A DNA stretch of 51,168 nt, taken from the IMG/VR virus record IMGVR_UViG_3300036760_000389, positions 1-51,168 of that record; one strand, 5' to 3'. The DNA comes from a virus. Positions 8,378 through 17,018 of the stretch are shown one piece after another. The position numbers and the translations under genes are program-made. The stretch's first letter is position 1, and each line of letters starts with the position of its first letter. The notes beneath the pieces were generated by a model that did no database searches, was not told where the DNA came from, and worked only from the letters and a program-made list of their open reading frames with translations.

Positions 8378-9094
8378 ATGGGAGTAACAAGATTTACTGG
8401 TGGACTTGGAGTAGGTAAACCTAATAAAACAGATAATACAGGTGGGCAATATAACTGTGCAATTCCTGTAATCGCAGATTTAGGTTCTCCAATTGCTCTT
8501 GACATTGACTCTTTGATTGATGGTGCTACTTCAACAGAGTTACCTAATGCAACCACAAAAACATACACAACTGCAAACATAGGAACCAGCCCTTGTGATG
8601 GTGTAAATGCAACTTGGATTCTTGCAACCCCTCGTAATGTGACTTGTATAGCAACACATTCTACAAGTATTGTTGCTACAACTATCCTTGTTACTGGTAA
8701 AGATGTGTATGGAATGACAATGTCAGAACTTCTTACTATTACCGCAACAGGTACAAGTAAATCTGTATCTGGCAATAAAGCATTTAAAAGTATTACTTCT
8801 ATTGCAATAACTTCTGCAGGTAATTCTACTACTAATACTATAGAAGTTGGGCATGGTGACATCCTCGGTTTACCTTATGTAATGGCAAGTGACAATACAA
8901 TTCTTAAGGAATTAAAGGGTGGAGTAGCAGCAACAGCAGGGACTACTGTTCTCGCTGCAACAACAAGTCCAGCAACAACAATCACTGGGGATGTTAGAGG
9001 TACATATCTTCCTAACTCTGCCTGTGATGCATCACAGTATAAGATAATTTATATTCCTACATCATTATCGAATAGGGGAGTTACACAAGCATAG
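8378..9094 (+). CDS. structural protein, Thr/Ser-rich beta protein
   Basis: The 238-residue protein has little charge and many Thr, Ser, Ala and Gly residues (ITSIAITSAGNSTTNTIEVG), typical of decoration or head-fibre proteins. It begins MGVTRFTGGLGVGKPNK. GGAGGATAAT lies upstream. It is isolated by hairpins on both sides (8254-8306 and 9105-9139), which suggests separately controlled message levels. AT-rich codons contrast with the capsid gene before it. Confidence 0.7.
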   Translation: MGVTRFTGGLGVGKPNKTDNTGGQYNCAIPVIADLGSPIALDIDSLIDGATSTELPNATTKTYTTANIGTSPCDGVNATWILATPRNVTCIATHSTSIVATTILVTGKDVYGMTMSELLTITATGTSKSVSGNKAFKSITSIAITSAGNSTTNTIEVGHGDILGLPYVMASDNTILKELKGGVAATAGTTVLAATTSPATTITGDVRGTYLPNSACDASQYKIIYIPTSLSNRGVTQA

Positions 9095-9104
9095 TTTAAC
9101 TCAA

Positions 9105-9139
9105 GGGGATGTACGTTCACAAGTTGATCGTACATCCCC
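9105..9139 (+). promoter_or_regulatory. stem-loop between structural genes
   Basis: GGGGATGTACG (9105-9115) and CGTACATCCCC (9129-9139) form a perfect 11-base-pair stem with a 13-base loop. It is followed by ACTCATTAAGGAG, not by a T-run, so it more likely stabilises or processes the message than terminates it. The ribosome-binding site of the next gene follows closely. Confidence 0.65.
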
Positions 9140-9158
9140 ACTCATTAAGGAGAATGAT

Positions 9159-9539
9159 ATGGCAGACGCAGTATCCACACAAATACTCACAGAAAGCGCG
9201 AGCAAGATAGTTATAAAGTTTCTAAATGTCTCTGATGGAACAGGTGAGTCTGATGTTGTTAAAGTTGATGTAAGTGCATTAACCCCTGCTTGTTCCACCG
9301 TTTCAATCGCAAGAGTCCAATATATGACCGATGGTATGGGAGTTAGGATGCTATGGGAAGCTAACGCAGATGTAGTAGCGCTTCTCATTCCAAGCAATCA
9401 AATAGGTGATATGTCCTTCTCTCCTGCACTGTCTAACAATGCAAGCACTGGTGTAACAGGCGATCTTGCATTCACAACCTTTGGTCACACTAATGGCGAC
9501 ACTTATGTGGTAATCTTACATCTTAGGAAGCATGTATAA
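9159..9539 (+). CDS. conserved virion protein, 126 aa
   Basis: This beta-rich protein (SASKIVIKFLNVSDGTGESD; MTDGMGVRMLWEANADVV) resembles small virion proteins next to capsid genes in many podovirus-like genomes. Role unknown; head decoration or head completion are possible. AAGGAG precedes the start, and the stop overlaps the next start (TAATG). Confidence 0.65.
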   Translation: MADAVSTQILTESASKIVIKFLNVSDGTGESDVVKVDVSALTPACSTVSIARVQYMTDGMGVRMLWEANADVVALLIPSNQIGDMSFSPALSNNASTGVTGDLAFTTFGHTNGDTYVVILHLRKHV

Positions 9540-9715
9540 TGCGCGTCACACATAAAGGATTAAGTTTCAAAAAGAACGATAGATGGGTAGTTTGTCCACG
9601 ATGTAAGTTTGACTATCGTGAATCTGAGATGGTAGAAGAGTGGACAGGTAAGAAGGTATGTCTAAGATGTGTAGATGATCCACCCGAGATGAAGAGTAAG
9701 AGTGCAAAATACTAA
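9539..9715 (+). CDS. small zinc-ribbon protein, 58 aa
   Basis: The start overlaps the previous stop. Two CxxC knuckles, CPRC (19-22) and CLRC (41-44), are separated by FDYRESEMVEEWTGKKV. Short zinc-ribbon proteins with WNGxxVC-type second knuckles are frequent in phage structural regions; the function is unknown. Confidence 0.75.
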   Translation: MRVTHKGLSFKKNDRWVVCPRCKFDYRESEMVEEWTGKKVCLRCVDDPPEMKSKSAKY

Positions 9716-9733
9716 AGTAACAAGGAGGATGTT

Positions 9734-9883
9734 ATGAGTGCAATTCTCGTAGTGATAATCGCAGTGGCAGCTTTTATAGCTGGTATATTGGTTGGCAGGG
9801 CCAACCCGAAGAAGGCGGACAAACTGGCGGGGATCACCGAGGACCTGAAGAACAAAGCACAGGATCAATTCAAAGGGAAATAA
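9734..9883 (+). CDS. single-span membrane protein, 49 aa
   Basis: AAGGAGG precedes ATG 9734. Residues 3-20 (AILVVIIAVAAFIAGILV) form one membrane helix, followed by a basic, helical cytoplasmic-type tail. It is the first gene of the lysis cassette, directly before the holin-like gene, so a lysis accessory (pinholin or antiholin-type) role is possible. GC-richer codons start here. Confidence 0.7.
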   Translation: MSAILVVIIAVAAFIAGILVGRANPKKADKLAGITEDLKNKAQDQFKGK

Positions 9884-9884
9884 T

Positions 9885-10175
9885 ATGCCGATAGTCAAGA
9901 CGATAATCTTGCAGCTCAAGAGGGTGTACTTTGAATTGCTGATGATAATTGTATTGGGCGTTATTCTTTTTCTCCTATCCAGTGATACGAGGGCGGCCAT
10001 GGATATGTTCTTATTCAAGGCCCTGCTCGTAAGCGCGGGAGTAGTTCATGCCCATATCATCAGAAACCTGATCTTCCCCTATATCGACTTCAACGAATCG
10101 AAAGACCCTTACCATAAGGCGATGATAATCATGATTTACGCAGTTGTCATATTCGCATGGAGTCGCGGCGGGTGA
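9885..10175 (+). CDS. holin-like membrane protein
   Basis: The 96-residue protein has about three hydrophobic segments (LLMIIVLGVILFLL near 18-31; LFKALLVSAGVVHAHII near 43-59; MIIMIYAVVIFAWS near 80-93). Phage holins are small multi-span proteins that permeabilise the inner membrane at a set time. Its position before the transglycosylase and the 19-base overlap with it support the role. An initiation signal is unclear, so coupling to the preceding gene is likely. Confidence 0.72.
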   Translation: MPIVKTIILQLKRVYFELLMIIVLGVILFLLSSDTRAAMDMFLFKALLVSAGVVHAHIIRNLIFPYIDFNESKDPYHKAMIIMIYAVVIFAWSRGG

Positions 10176-10747
10176 TAAAGACCCTCGTCATCATTCTGTT
10201 ACTTGTGACTCCAGTTCAGGCGCTTGACCGCTGTCAAGACTTTGTGACGGATATCCGTATTCAGCACTGGAAATACTTCGGTCTGAATTTCCCTTATTGG
10301 TACGGCGTTGGTCAAGCAAGACAGGAAAGTAACTGCAAGCCGCATGTTACAGCCTTTGACGCCGGTATGGGCCTCACACAGTTCATGCCTGCAACATGGA
10401 GGGGTGTTGAGAAGTACCTCGGACACCTTGACCCTTACAACCCGGAACATTCAATCAGAGCACAGGCATGGTATATGTACCAGCTTCATAAAGAGAACTG
10501 GGACGGAGTCCTGTGGTTAACGTATTGTTTTTACAACTCAGGCAGCGGAACAATGAGGAAGGAATATAAGAGGGCAGGTGTTACTGATTACGATGCAATG
10601 AAGGCTGTCTGCAAACGCAGAGTTCTTATATTGAAAAGTGGCGAGAAGCTTGATCTTTGCAAAGTGGGTTATGACTATCCGAAGCGGGTGTTTCAATATG
10701 GACAGCGGTACAAAATCTCAGATGATAATAACTGGAGGTTCTGGTAG
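10157..10747 (+). CDS. lytic transglycosylase endolysin
   Basis: This 196-residue SLT-type muramidase would cleave peptidoglycan glycan strands. An N-terminal signal peptide (TLVIILLLVTPVQA, cleavage after about residue 22) implies Sec export. The fold follows: catalytic Glu57 in GQARQESNC, then GMGLTQFMPATW (70-81) and YCFYNSGSG, the usual SLT Gly/Gln/Phe and N-x-G elements. A signal-bearing endolysin with a holin suggests a SAR- or Sec-dependent lysis scheme. Confidence 0.88.
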   Translation: MESRRVIKTLVIILLLVTPVQALDRCQDFVTDIRIQHWKYFGLNFPYWYGVGQARQESNCKPHVTAFDAGMGLTQFMPATWRGVEKYLGHLDPYNPEHSIRAQAWYMYQLHKENWDGVLWLTYCFYNSGSGTMRKEYKRAGVTDYDAMKAVCKRRVLILKSGEKLDLCKVGYDYPKRVFQYGQRYKISDDNNWRFW

Positions 10748-11164
10748 ATGAATATTCCTTTCCAGATAGGCATCCAATTTCACGAAGTTCTTATCACATT
10801 GCTCACTTGTTTTTTACTGTTTGTTCTTGCGGTGTACCTAACTGAGAAGATAAAAATAGGTATGAATAAGAAAGCTGCTATCTTTGGAAGTCCCGAGGTC
10901 TGTGGAGCCTGTAATGCCATGATTGAATCAAGAAAAATACCTTATATAGAAAATGAACAGAAAATTTTGCGTGCGCCGGATGGGGTCCTTGTAAAATTGG
11001 ATCATTCCGTTACAGAGCTTACAACGACAACGGCATCATTGGAAAAACGAGTAGAAAAATTATTTACCATGATTGAAGGCGACTGGCAGGAGCAGATAAA
11101 GTCGCTCAAGATAAAGCTATCTGAGAAGGATGAGCAGATTCGAAGATTAGAAAATAAGGGATGA
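10748..11164 (+). CDS. membrane-anchored coiled-coil protein
   Basis: The start immediately follows the transglycosylase stop. One N-terminal membrane segment (VLITLLTCFLLFVLAVYL, about 14-31) is followed by a CGACN motif (53-57) and a C-terminal coiled coil (about 80-138). In a lysis cassette this could be a spanin-related or regulatory protein; no family is recognised. Confidence 0.65.
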   Translation: MNIPFQIGIQFHEVLITLLTCFLLFVLAVYLTEKIKIGMNKKAAIFGSPEVCGACNAMIESRKIPYIENEQKILRAPDGVLVKLDHSVTELTTTTASLEKRVEKLFTMIEGDWQEQIKSLKIKLSEKDEQIRRLENKG

Positions 11165-11165
11165 T

Positions 11166-11360
11166 ATGGCGCAAGGTGAATCTCATCATATTCCCGGTCC
11201 GGAGAGTCCTTTGAAGACATTATTCTTGAACTCGTCTAAGGGCGAGAAAGAAGAATTTATGTTATGGCTTGTTGACCGATACCCGGAATTTATCTGTTTG
11301 CTTCTTAGGACTTCGATATATGCGGAAAATGTTAAGTGCAGAGGTGATGAAAATGGTTAA
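11166..11360 (+). CDS. small hypothetical protein in lysis cassette
   Basis: The 64-residue product starts MAQGESHHIPGPESPLK and has an aromatic and hydrophobic middle (EEFMLWLVDRYPEFICLLLR). AAGGGATG precedes the start. It overlaps the following gene by eight bases. Unknown function. Confidence 0.55.
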   Translation: MAQGESHHIPGPESPLKTLFLNSSKGEKEEFMLWLVDRYPEFICLLLRTSIYAENVKCRGDENG

Positions 11361-11718
11361 CGGTGGCAGTAAGATGACGACCTACATATTTGTAGGGATA
11401 GCGGCAATCCTTCTGATTATCCTTGTGGCCTTTGCATGGCAGGGAAATAAAATTCCTATTATGAAAAATCTGATCGAGAGACAGTGGGCCGAACAGCAGA
11501 AGGCCATTGAAGATAAGCACAAGGCAGAGATTGAGATAAAGGATAAGCAGATAGAAATATCCGAAAACAATCTTAAGGTGCTATCAAAAAACTATTCATC
11601 TTTGATTAAGAAAATTCAGGATAAGGCGAAGCAGAGAATGGATATTAAGCCTCCGAAAGACGAACAGGAAATTGTTGACAGATTTGATAAACTTGGATAT
11701 AAGGCAGTAGTGAAATGA
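11353..11718 (+). CDS. inner-membrane spanin-like protein
   Basis: ATG 11353 follows AGAGGTGATGAAA, better than ATGs at 11269 or 11374 in the same frame. The 121-residue product has an N-terminal anchor (YIFVGIAAILLIILVAFAW) and a long charged helix through about residue 95, the layout of i-spanins (Rz type). With the next gene it could join inner and outer membranes in the last lysis step. Inference from architecture and position. Confidence 0.62.
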   Translation: MVNGGSKMTTYIFVGIAAILLIILVAFAWQGNKIPIMKNLIERQWAEQQKAIEDKHKAEIEIKDKQIEISENNLKVLSKNYSSLIKKIQDKAKQRMDIKPPKDEQEIVDRFDKLGYKAVVK

Positions 11719-12134
11719 AAAAAGACGAAAAATTGTTGGTCTTTATGTTGCTTTTTTTAATATGGTGTATGTGTTTTAATCTTACATTTTGTGGTAAAGT
11801 TCATGCCGACATCTGCATGGATGCTCAGACTGCCGGGAAGCTTATTGTCGAGGTCGAGCAGGGCAGGGTGAGTTCAGATATCTGTCTGATTAAGGACGAA
11901 CAAATACAGGTGCTTCAATCTCAAATAGAGGAATTGAAAAAGATCATCCAAATAAAAGACGAGGAACTTTTAATAAAAGATAGTGCAATCGCATCCTTGA
12001 ATAGTCTCATCGAAAGACAAAAGAGTGATTGCAATGCAATGCTCAAGGAAGCAAAACCTTCTATTTTTAAGCAGATACTTTCCGGTCTTGGGTTTGTCGG
12101 GGCCGGTATTTTGATAGGAGTTTTAGCGTTATGA
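11715..12134 (+). CDS. spanin or Rz-like lysis protein with two anchors
   Basis: The start overlaps the previous stop (ATGA). The product (139 residues) has an N-terminal signal (LLVFMLLFLIWCMCF) with LTFC as a possible lipobox or VHA as a signal-peptidase site, a central coiled coil (about 50-110) and a C-terminal membrane helix (LGFVGAGILIGVLAL). A single protein anchored at both ends fits a unimolecular-spanin plan; a lipoprotein partner of the preceding gene is the alternative. Confidence 0.6.
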   Translation: MKKDEKLLVFMLLFLIWCMCFNLTFCGKVHADICMDAQTAGKLIVEVEQGRVSSDICLIKDEQIQVLQSQIEELKKIIQIKDEELLIKDSAIASLNSLIERQKSDCNAMLKEAKPSIFKQILSGLGFVGAGILIGVLAL

Positions 12135-12156
12135 AATATTTTAAAGGTGGTACAAT

Positions 12157-13845
12157 ATGCTAACAATACCTATACCCGCAAGTTATGTTTTACCGATAGC
12201 CTCCGGCTCAGTCCTTGGTGGCATAAAGGTCGGAACCCGTTTGTCAATTACAGATGGGGTTCTAAGTGCCGACGTTCAGACCACAGATATCTCAGGCAAG
12301 GAAAATGTCGGAGTTGCTGCCGGATTGGTTTCTGACCATGCCGCTTTGCTTACAGGTGTTCATGGATTATCAATAACGTCCGGTAAGGTTTTGACCGTTC
12401 AGGACAATGTGACTATTTCAGGTGCATTGGGTACTGCTGCATATGTCGCTGAGTCGGCCTATGCCCTTCTTGCTGGTCGTGCTGGCGGTCAGACCTTAAT
12501 TGGAGGCACTGCCGCTTCTGAAACTTTAACCCTGCAATCCACTTCAAACGCCACGAAAGGTAAAATCCTTTTTGGAACTTCGGCTTATGATGAGGTGAAT
12601 AATAGGCTGGGCATCGGGACGACGAGTCCAAACAATACCATTCAGGTAGCAAATTTAATCAACTTTGATAATACTGATTTCAACACCAAACTCGGTTATC
12701 AGGCGGGTCTGAACATAGTAGCAGGTGCTCAATACAATACTTTTCTCGGTTATCAAGCAGGATTATCAAGTGCCACATTAAGCACCAATGCGGCGGATTA
12801 TAATACGGGAATTGGTTATCAAGCCCTCTATTCCAACACCACAGGCTACCAAAACACTGCTAATGGTGTGAATGCCCTCCTCTACAACACCACAGGCAAC
12901 CTAAACACTGCTAATGGTGTGAATGCCCTCCGCTCCAACACCACAGGCTACCAGAACACCGTCAATGGTGTGAATGCCCTCCGCTCCAACACCACAGGCA
13001 ACAACAACACCGCCAATGGTATGCAAGCCCTCTACTTCAACACCACAGGCAACAACAACACCGCCAATGGTATGCAAGCCCTCTACGACTTAGGCATCGC
13101 CCAAACAGCGGGTAGTTTCAATGTTGGGACAAGCTATACAATCAAAACAATAGGCACGACTGATTTTACCTTAATCGGTGCAGCATCTAACACAGTCGGC
13201 GTAGTATTCACCGCAACGGGAGTAGGTTCAGGCACAGGCACAGCCACACCCAATAACACGAATAGCAACACGGCTCTTGGCTACAACACAGGCAGAGGAA
13301 TTATCTACGGCACTGGAAATACTATACTTGGTGCAAATGTAGCAGGGCTTGCCGCAGGGCTGACCAATAATATCATCATCGCTGACGGAGCGGGGAATCA
13401 GAGGATAAATGTAGATAGTAACGGCAACGTCGGCATCGGGACGACGAGTCCCACTGCAGTCTTACACTTGAAAGCAGGCACAGCCACTGCTTCAACTGCA
13501 CCGTTTAAATTTACATCAGGCGTTTCACTTACTACAGCAGAAGTTGGAGCAATAGAATTTACGACAGACGATTTCTTTGCCACGATAACAACGGGGGCAA
13601 GCAGAAAAGGAATTGTTTTAGATGACGGAGCAAGACTTACAAGTGGGAAGATACCAGTCGCCACTACCAATGGTAGGTTAGTGGACTTAACTGCTCAAGC
13701 TCACGAAGCAGACGCAAAAGCAGATTATGCCGCAGGGGATTTGGACACAGAGGCGGAAGTTATTACAACGATCAACGCTACCAATGCAAAAATAAACGCC
13801 TTACTCGTTAAATTAGAAAATCTTAAATTATTAGCAACATCATAG
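12157..13845 (+). CDS. tail fibre with 17-residue repeats
   Basis: This 562-residue protein has five or more tandem 17-residue repeats of type NTTGxxNTANGxxALxx (residues ~227-310), a beta-helical motif of trimeric fibres. A TVGVVFTATGVGSGTGTA insert (about 349-366), common in phage fibres, follows, then GNVGIGTTSPTAVLHLKAG and a C-terminal helical trimer region (about 500-562). It should be a fibre or spike part that contacts the host. Shine-Dalgarno AAAGGTGG. It sits in the lysis cassette, consistent with exchange of host-range and lysis genes together. Confidence 0.8.
   Translation: MLTIPIPASYVLPIASGSVLGGIKVGTRLSITDGVLSADVQTTDISGKENVGVAAGLVSDHAALLTGVHGLSITSGKVLTVQDNVTISGALGTAAYVAESAYALLAGRAGGQTLIGGTAASETLTLQSTSNATKGKILFGTSAYDEVNNRLGIGTTSPNNTIQVANLINFDNTDFNTKLGYQAGLNIVAGAQYNTFLGYQAGLSSATLSTNAADYNTGIGYQALYSNTTGYQNTANGVNALLYNTTGNLNTANGVNALRSNTTGYQNTVNGVNALRSNTTGNNNTANGMQALYFNTTGNNNTANGMQALYDLGIAQTAGSFNVGTSYTIKTIGTTDFTLIGAASNTVGVVFTATGVGSGTGTATPNNTNSNTALGYNTGRGIIYGTGNTILGANVAGLAAGLTNNIIIADGAGNQRINVDSNGNVGIGTTSPTAVLHLKAGTATASTAPFKFTSGVSLTTAEVGAIEFTTDDFFATITTGASRKGIVLDDGARLTSGKIPVATTNGRLVDLTAQAHEADAKADYAAGDLDTEAEVITTINATNAKINALLVKLENLKLLATS
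12834..13088 (+). repeat. 51-base tandem repeats within fibre gene
   Basis: Five imperfect copies of a 51-base unit, each starting near AACACCACAGGC, encode the NTTG repeats. Copies differ by point changes; the last two are nearly identical. Such arrays can change copy number by slippage or recombination and so vary fibre length. Confidence 0.85.
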
Positions 13846-13853
13846 GGGGCCAT

Positions 13854-14141
13854 ATGGAATACCTAAAAAAGGATGACACTACTTTACAGGTCGTCAAGCC
13901 AGTAGAGGTTAAAGAGGAGACTCACGATTACACTTTAGATTTTTTGAAACAGCAGGAGGTTCAGATTACAAAGCAGAGGGATGATTTCGTGGTGGCAAGG
14001 GAAGCCGAACTAAAGGAAGTGAATGAACTTATAGCTCAGTGTGAAGTTCTTGGCATAAAATCAAGGGTCGAGATTGCGGAAGTTGCGAAGCTGGAAGAAG
14101 TTATTCCCGGAGAAATTACGCCAAAGGAGGTAATAAAATAA
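13854..14141 (+). CDS. coiled-coil protein downstream of fibre
   Basis: The 95-residue, Glu/Lys-rich helical protein (FLKQQEVQITKQRDDFVVAR) follows the fibre gene by eight bases and has GGGGGCCAT at its start. Small helical proteins in this place often act as fibre chaperones or trimer connectors; that role is by position only. Stop overlaps the next ATG. Confidence 0.6.
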   Translation: MEYLKKDDTTLQVVKPVEVKEETHDYTLDFLKQQEVQITKQRDDFVVAREAELKEVNELIAQCEVLGIKSRVEIAEVAKLEEVIPGEITPKEVIK

Positions 14142-14320
14142 TGGCAAAGATTGAACTCACTGGAGAAGAAAAGAAACTCATTGAATCACAGAGATTGCTT
14201 ACCGAGAAGATAAAGGCTTGCTCGGATGAAGTGAATGAAGTGCTTAAGAAGCACGGCATGACATTGCAGCTTGTTGGGAGTCCACAAATTGCTGTTGTGC
14301 CGGTGAGACAAAATGGCTAA
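14141..14320 (+). CDS. small helical protein, 59 aa
   Basis: AAAGGAGG lies upstream and the start overlaps the previous stop (TAATG). The sequence (MAKIELTGEEKKLIESQRLL..., ending VVPVRQNG) is helical with a short beta tail. It overlaps the next gene by eight bases. Unknown role, probably in the fibre operon. Confidence 0.65.
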   Translation: MAKIELTGEEKKLIESQRLLTEKIKACSDEVNEVLKKHGMTLQLVGSPQIAVVPVRQNG

Positions 14321-14882
14321 TGTAAAAAAGATAACCGCCGATTACTCAGCCACAGGGTTGACCGTTTATGCAATCGTGAGGAGAGAAGCGGATGGATACC
14401 GATTGAATGATGCAGATGGAGCTTTCGCTTCCGCACCCGCCGATCCCTTTTTATCCTTAGTTGAGGATTCTGTTATTAAAGGTCGGTATGAGGTATCGGA
14501 ATCAAGAACGGCATGGAACGACGGGCTTTATACAATCGTCGTTTACAAGCAGGCCGGGGGTTCACCGTCACCTGTAGCAGACACGATCATCGGTACAGGA
14601 GAGATGTACATTAAAAGTGATCTGGAAATTCTGTTTGATGCGTCTGTAGCATCAATAGAATCACAGGACATTGCTGGCTTGCAATCTGACGTATCTTTGA
14701 TGCTTGCAATGATTAAAAATAAGAAGTATTTGGAGAAGATAGGTTTAGTTTGGCATCTAATTATACGAGATGACACTGACGCCACAACTATTTTAGATAA
14801 AGTTTTACAAGACATAGACGGCAATAATATCAGTGATATACAAGCAGGTATTATTACTAAGGAGCTTGCATCAAGTGTATAA
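14313..14882 (+). CDS. conserved structural protein, mosaic
   Basis: The N-terminal ~125 residues (YSATGLTVYAIVRREADGY, then EVSESRTAW) match a recurring phage structural domain, probably a beta sandwich found in tail or fibre regions. From about residue 130 (base ~14,710) codons become AT-rich and the sequence changes to an acidic helical tail ending IQAGIITKELASSV, suggesting a recombination joint inside the gene. Function unproven. Confidence 0.68.
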   Translation: MANVKKITADYSATGLTVYAIVRREADGYRLNDADGAFASAPADPFLSLVEDSVIKGRYEVSESRTAWNDGLYTIVVYKQAGGSPSPVADTIIGTGEMYIKSDLEILFDASVASIESQDIAGLQSDVSLMLAMIKNKKYLEKIGLVWHLIIRDDTDATTILDKVLQDIDGNNISDIQAGIITKELASSV

Positions 14883-15111
14883 TAGTTTAACACTTGGGCA
14901 AGGATTAGGCAAAAGTACAGCAATTCTTGCTTGGGGATTAGGTAATAATGTATTAGGTAATAATTTATTAGCCGCAAACGTATTTTACATAGCAACTATA
15001 GTTAAATTAAGTGGTATAACTTTTGTAACAAATGCAAACGATATAATATTTAATGCTATTACTTCTAAAAGTAATACTATTAACTTTAAGTCTAAACAAT
15101 ATGGTGAGTAG
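14875..15111 (+). CDS. small Gly/Asn-rich structural-type protein
   Basis: GTG 14875 is 10 bases after AAGGAG and overlaps the upstream gene by eight bases, giving 78 residues. The start (YNSLTLGQGLGKSTAILAWG) repeats LG/GN units, and the rest is beta-prone. The frame also extends upstream to ATG 14833, but no ribosome-binding site supports that. Perhaps a minor tail or head-completion protein. Confidence 0.55.
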   Translation: MYNSLTLGQGLGKSTAILAWGLGNNVLGNNLLAANVFYIATIVKLSGITFVTNANDIIFNAITSKSNTINFKSKQYGE

Positions 15112-15120
15112 GAGGTATTA

Positions 15121-16116
15121 ATGCTACCTATATTTATATCTGGCACTGTGCAGCATATAGTACTTAGTTTTGTTGATGAAGATGGAACTGCTGTAACTCC
15201 AAGTACCGGAAGTTACACAATAGTAGATGTATACTCTGGAATAGTTATTAAAGCGGCAACAACTATAACACCCAGTTCTACATCTTACACTATAACACTA
15301 TCTTCAACTGATACAGCAATTCAGAACACCACAAGACTTGCAGAATTGCGGGTTATGCAAGTTTCATTTACCTATGGATCGTCTATTATTGGTAAGGCTC
15401 AGTATTTCTACCAACTTGATAACACCGCATTGTTAAAAGGAGTACTTGCACAATTAGTCGATTCAGCACGAAACACCGCAAGAAATAAAGGAGCGAATGT
15501 TCCAGCAGATGGGTTGCTTTGGGATTCCCAGGAACTTATAGAGTATCTTGATGAAGGCCAGGATGAGATATGTCGTAGAGCATATGTCCTTGAAGATCGC
15601 TCCACCGCAACAGTATGCACAATGGCATTGACTGCTGCAATCGCAAAGTATGCATTGCACGCAAAGATAATTATGGTGGATACTGTCCTTGCGACTTGGA
15701 CAGGAGAGCCGCTGACTAAACAATCAGAGAGGGAGATGGATGAACAGTTACCCGGATGGAGAAGTGAAACAGGAGAACCTACATCTTACATCATAACTGC
15801 AAGTAATGAATTAATATTATACCCAAGTCCTGACATTGATTACGGGGATATAACCCTTGTTGTTAAACGACTACCATTGAATCATCTTGGTATCACATAC
15901 CCAACCCCTGAAATTAACGAGAGATACTATGAGGATATGAAACTATGGTGTTTATATAAGATGTTCTCTAAACGTGATACAGAAACTGAAGACGGGAAGG
16001 TTGCAATGTCATACAGACAACTGTTTGAAGCAAGTGTAGGAGCACGCCCATCAGCAGATATAGAACGTGTGATGAGTGTTCAGAGTCAGAATATGAGAAT
16101 AAAGGTGAGGAGGTAA
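15121..16116 (+). CDS. head-tail adaptor protein with N-terminal extension
   Basis: This 331-residue protein has a beta-rich N-terminal ~100 residues and then the adaptor core: LLWDSQELIEYLDEGQDEIC (about 131-150), EPTSYIITASNELILYPSPD (about 217-236) and a C-terminal helix with YEDMKLWCLYKM. Such adaptors sit under the portal and join it to the tail. The order after the capsid module fits. AGGAGG precedes the start. Confidence 0.75.
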   Translation: MLPIFISGTVQHIVLSFVDEDGTAVTPSTGSYTIVDVYSGIVIKAATTITPSSTSYTITLSSTDTAIQNTTRLAELRVMQVSFTYGSSIIGKAQYFYQLDNTALLKGVLAQLVDSARNTARNKGANVPADGLLWDSQELIEYLDEGQDEICRRAYVLEDRSTATVCTMALTAAIAKYALHAKIIMVDTVLATWTGEPLTKQSEREMDEQLPGWRSETGEPTSYIITASNELILYPSPDIDYGDITLVVKRLPLNHLGITYPTPEINERYYEDMKLWCLYKMFSKRDTETEDGKVAMSYRQLFEASVGARPSADIERVMSVQSQNMRIKVRR

Positions 16117-16118
16117 GT

Positions 16119-17006
16119 GTGTTAGTAACATTTACAGTTAAACCGATTAAAGGTGTTAGCGCACTTGACACACCTGTTTATGATAATCCGGGAACCATTA
16201 TTGATGTTGTGAGTGCTGGGAGTAATATAGATTTTAATAATGTGGGTGGATGGTCAAGGCGCGGTGGTTTTATTAAACGCTATTCAGGCACCCCACACAG
16301 TTTCGATCAGTACAATCATGGATACTTTGTTGAAGGTGGAAACCTTAAAAAGTATAGCGACACTGCTTACACTGCAAGTACGATTGCAACTTTACTGAGC
16401 AACAATAGAATGTGGTATTGCAAATATCTTGATAAAGTATTTTGCTCAAATGCTGTAAATATAGGTTATATTAAACAGGATGTATACACATCGTTTCCTG
16501 TTACCACCGAACCTTTCAAGTCGCGTATGCTTCCAGGTCACATTATTGAGTATTATCATAATCGCCTTTACACCGCAAATCATGAGGGTATTACATACTC
16601 TGACGCGGGTAACCTATACGTCATTGACATCAGAGGATTTAGGATGAGAATGGCAACTGAACCTACTCTTCTCGCCGCTGTTGACGATGGTCTTTACGTC
16701 TCTGACGGAGAGCGTATAATGTTCTGGAAAGGCAATGATCCTGATGAGATGGTGCAGATTGTTGTGGCAGAGTATGGCGCGATTAAGTGGAGTCAGGTTC
16801 ATGCAGAGAGATTATTAGTAAATGAAGGACTTAAAACAAATGTAGTGTTATTTAATACAGAGCAAGGGATGTGTATTGGTGGCGCTGGGGGAGAGTTAGT
16901 TAATCTTACTATTGATAAGATAGCAGGTGACACCTACCTCCACGGGGCATCATTATTTAGAATCAATAACAACATACCACAGTTTTTAACTGTGGGTATA
17001 GTTTAA
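16119..17006 (+). CDS. beta-propeller tail or stopper protein
   Basis: GTG 16119 follows GAGGAGG. The 295-residue, aromatic, beta-rich protein has propeller-like blades (GGWSRRGGFIKRYSG; LYTANHEGITYSDAG; GLYVSDGERIMFWKG). Comparable proteins follow the adaptor in podoviruses and form the tail nozzle or stopper. Structural role inferred from fold signs and synteny. Confidence 0.65.
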   Translation: MLVTFTVKPIKGVSALDTPVYDNPGTIIDVVSAGSNIDFNNVGGWSRRGGFIKRYSGTPHSFDQYNHGYFVEGGNLKKYSDTAYTASTIATLLSNNRMWYCKYLDKVFCSNAVNIGYIKQDVYTSFPVTTEPFKSRMLPGHIIEYYHNRLYTANHEGITYSDAGNLYVIDIRGFRMRMATEPTLLAAVDDGLYVSDGERIMFWKGNDPDEMVQIVVAEYGAIKWSQVHAERLLVNEGLKTNVVLFNTEQGMCIGGAGGELVNLTIDKIAGDTYLHGASLFRINNNIPQFLTVGIV

Positions 17007-17018
17007 AGGAGGAGTTAA

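Noticed and set aside
12834-13088. CRISPR array
   Set aside because: The repeats are in frame in a fibre gene, have no unique spacers and diverge gradually.
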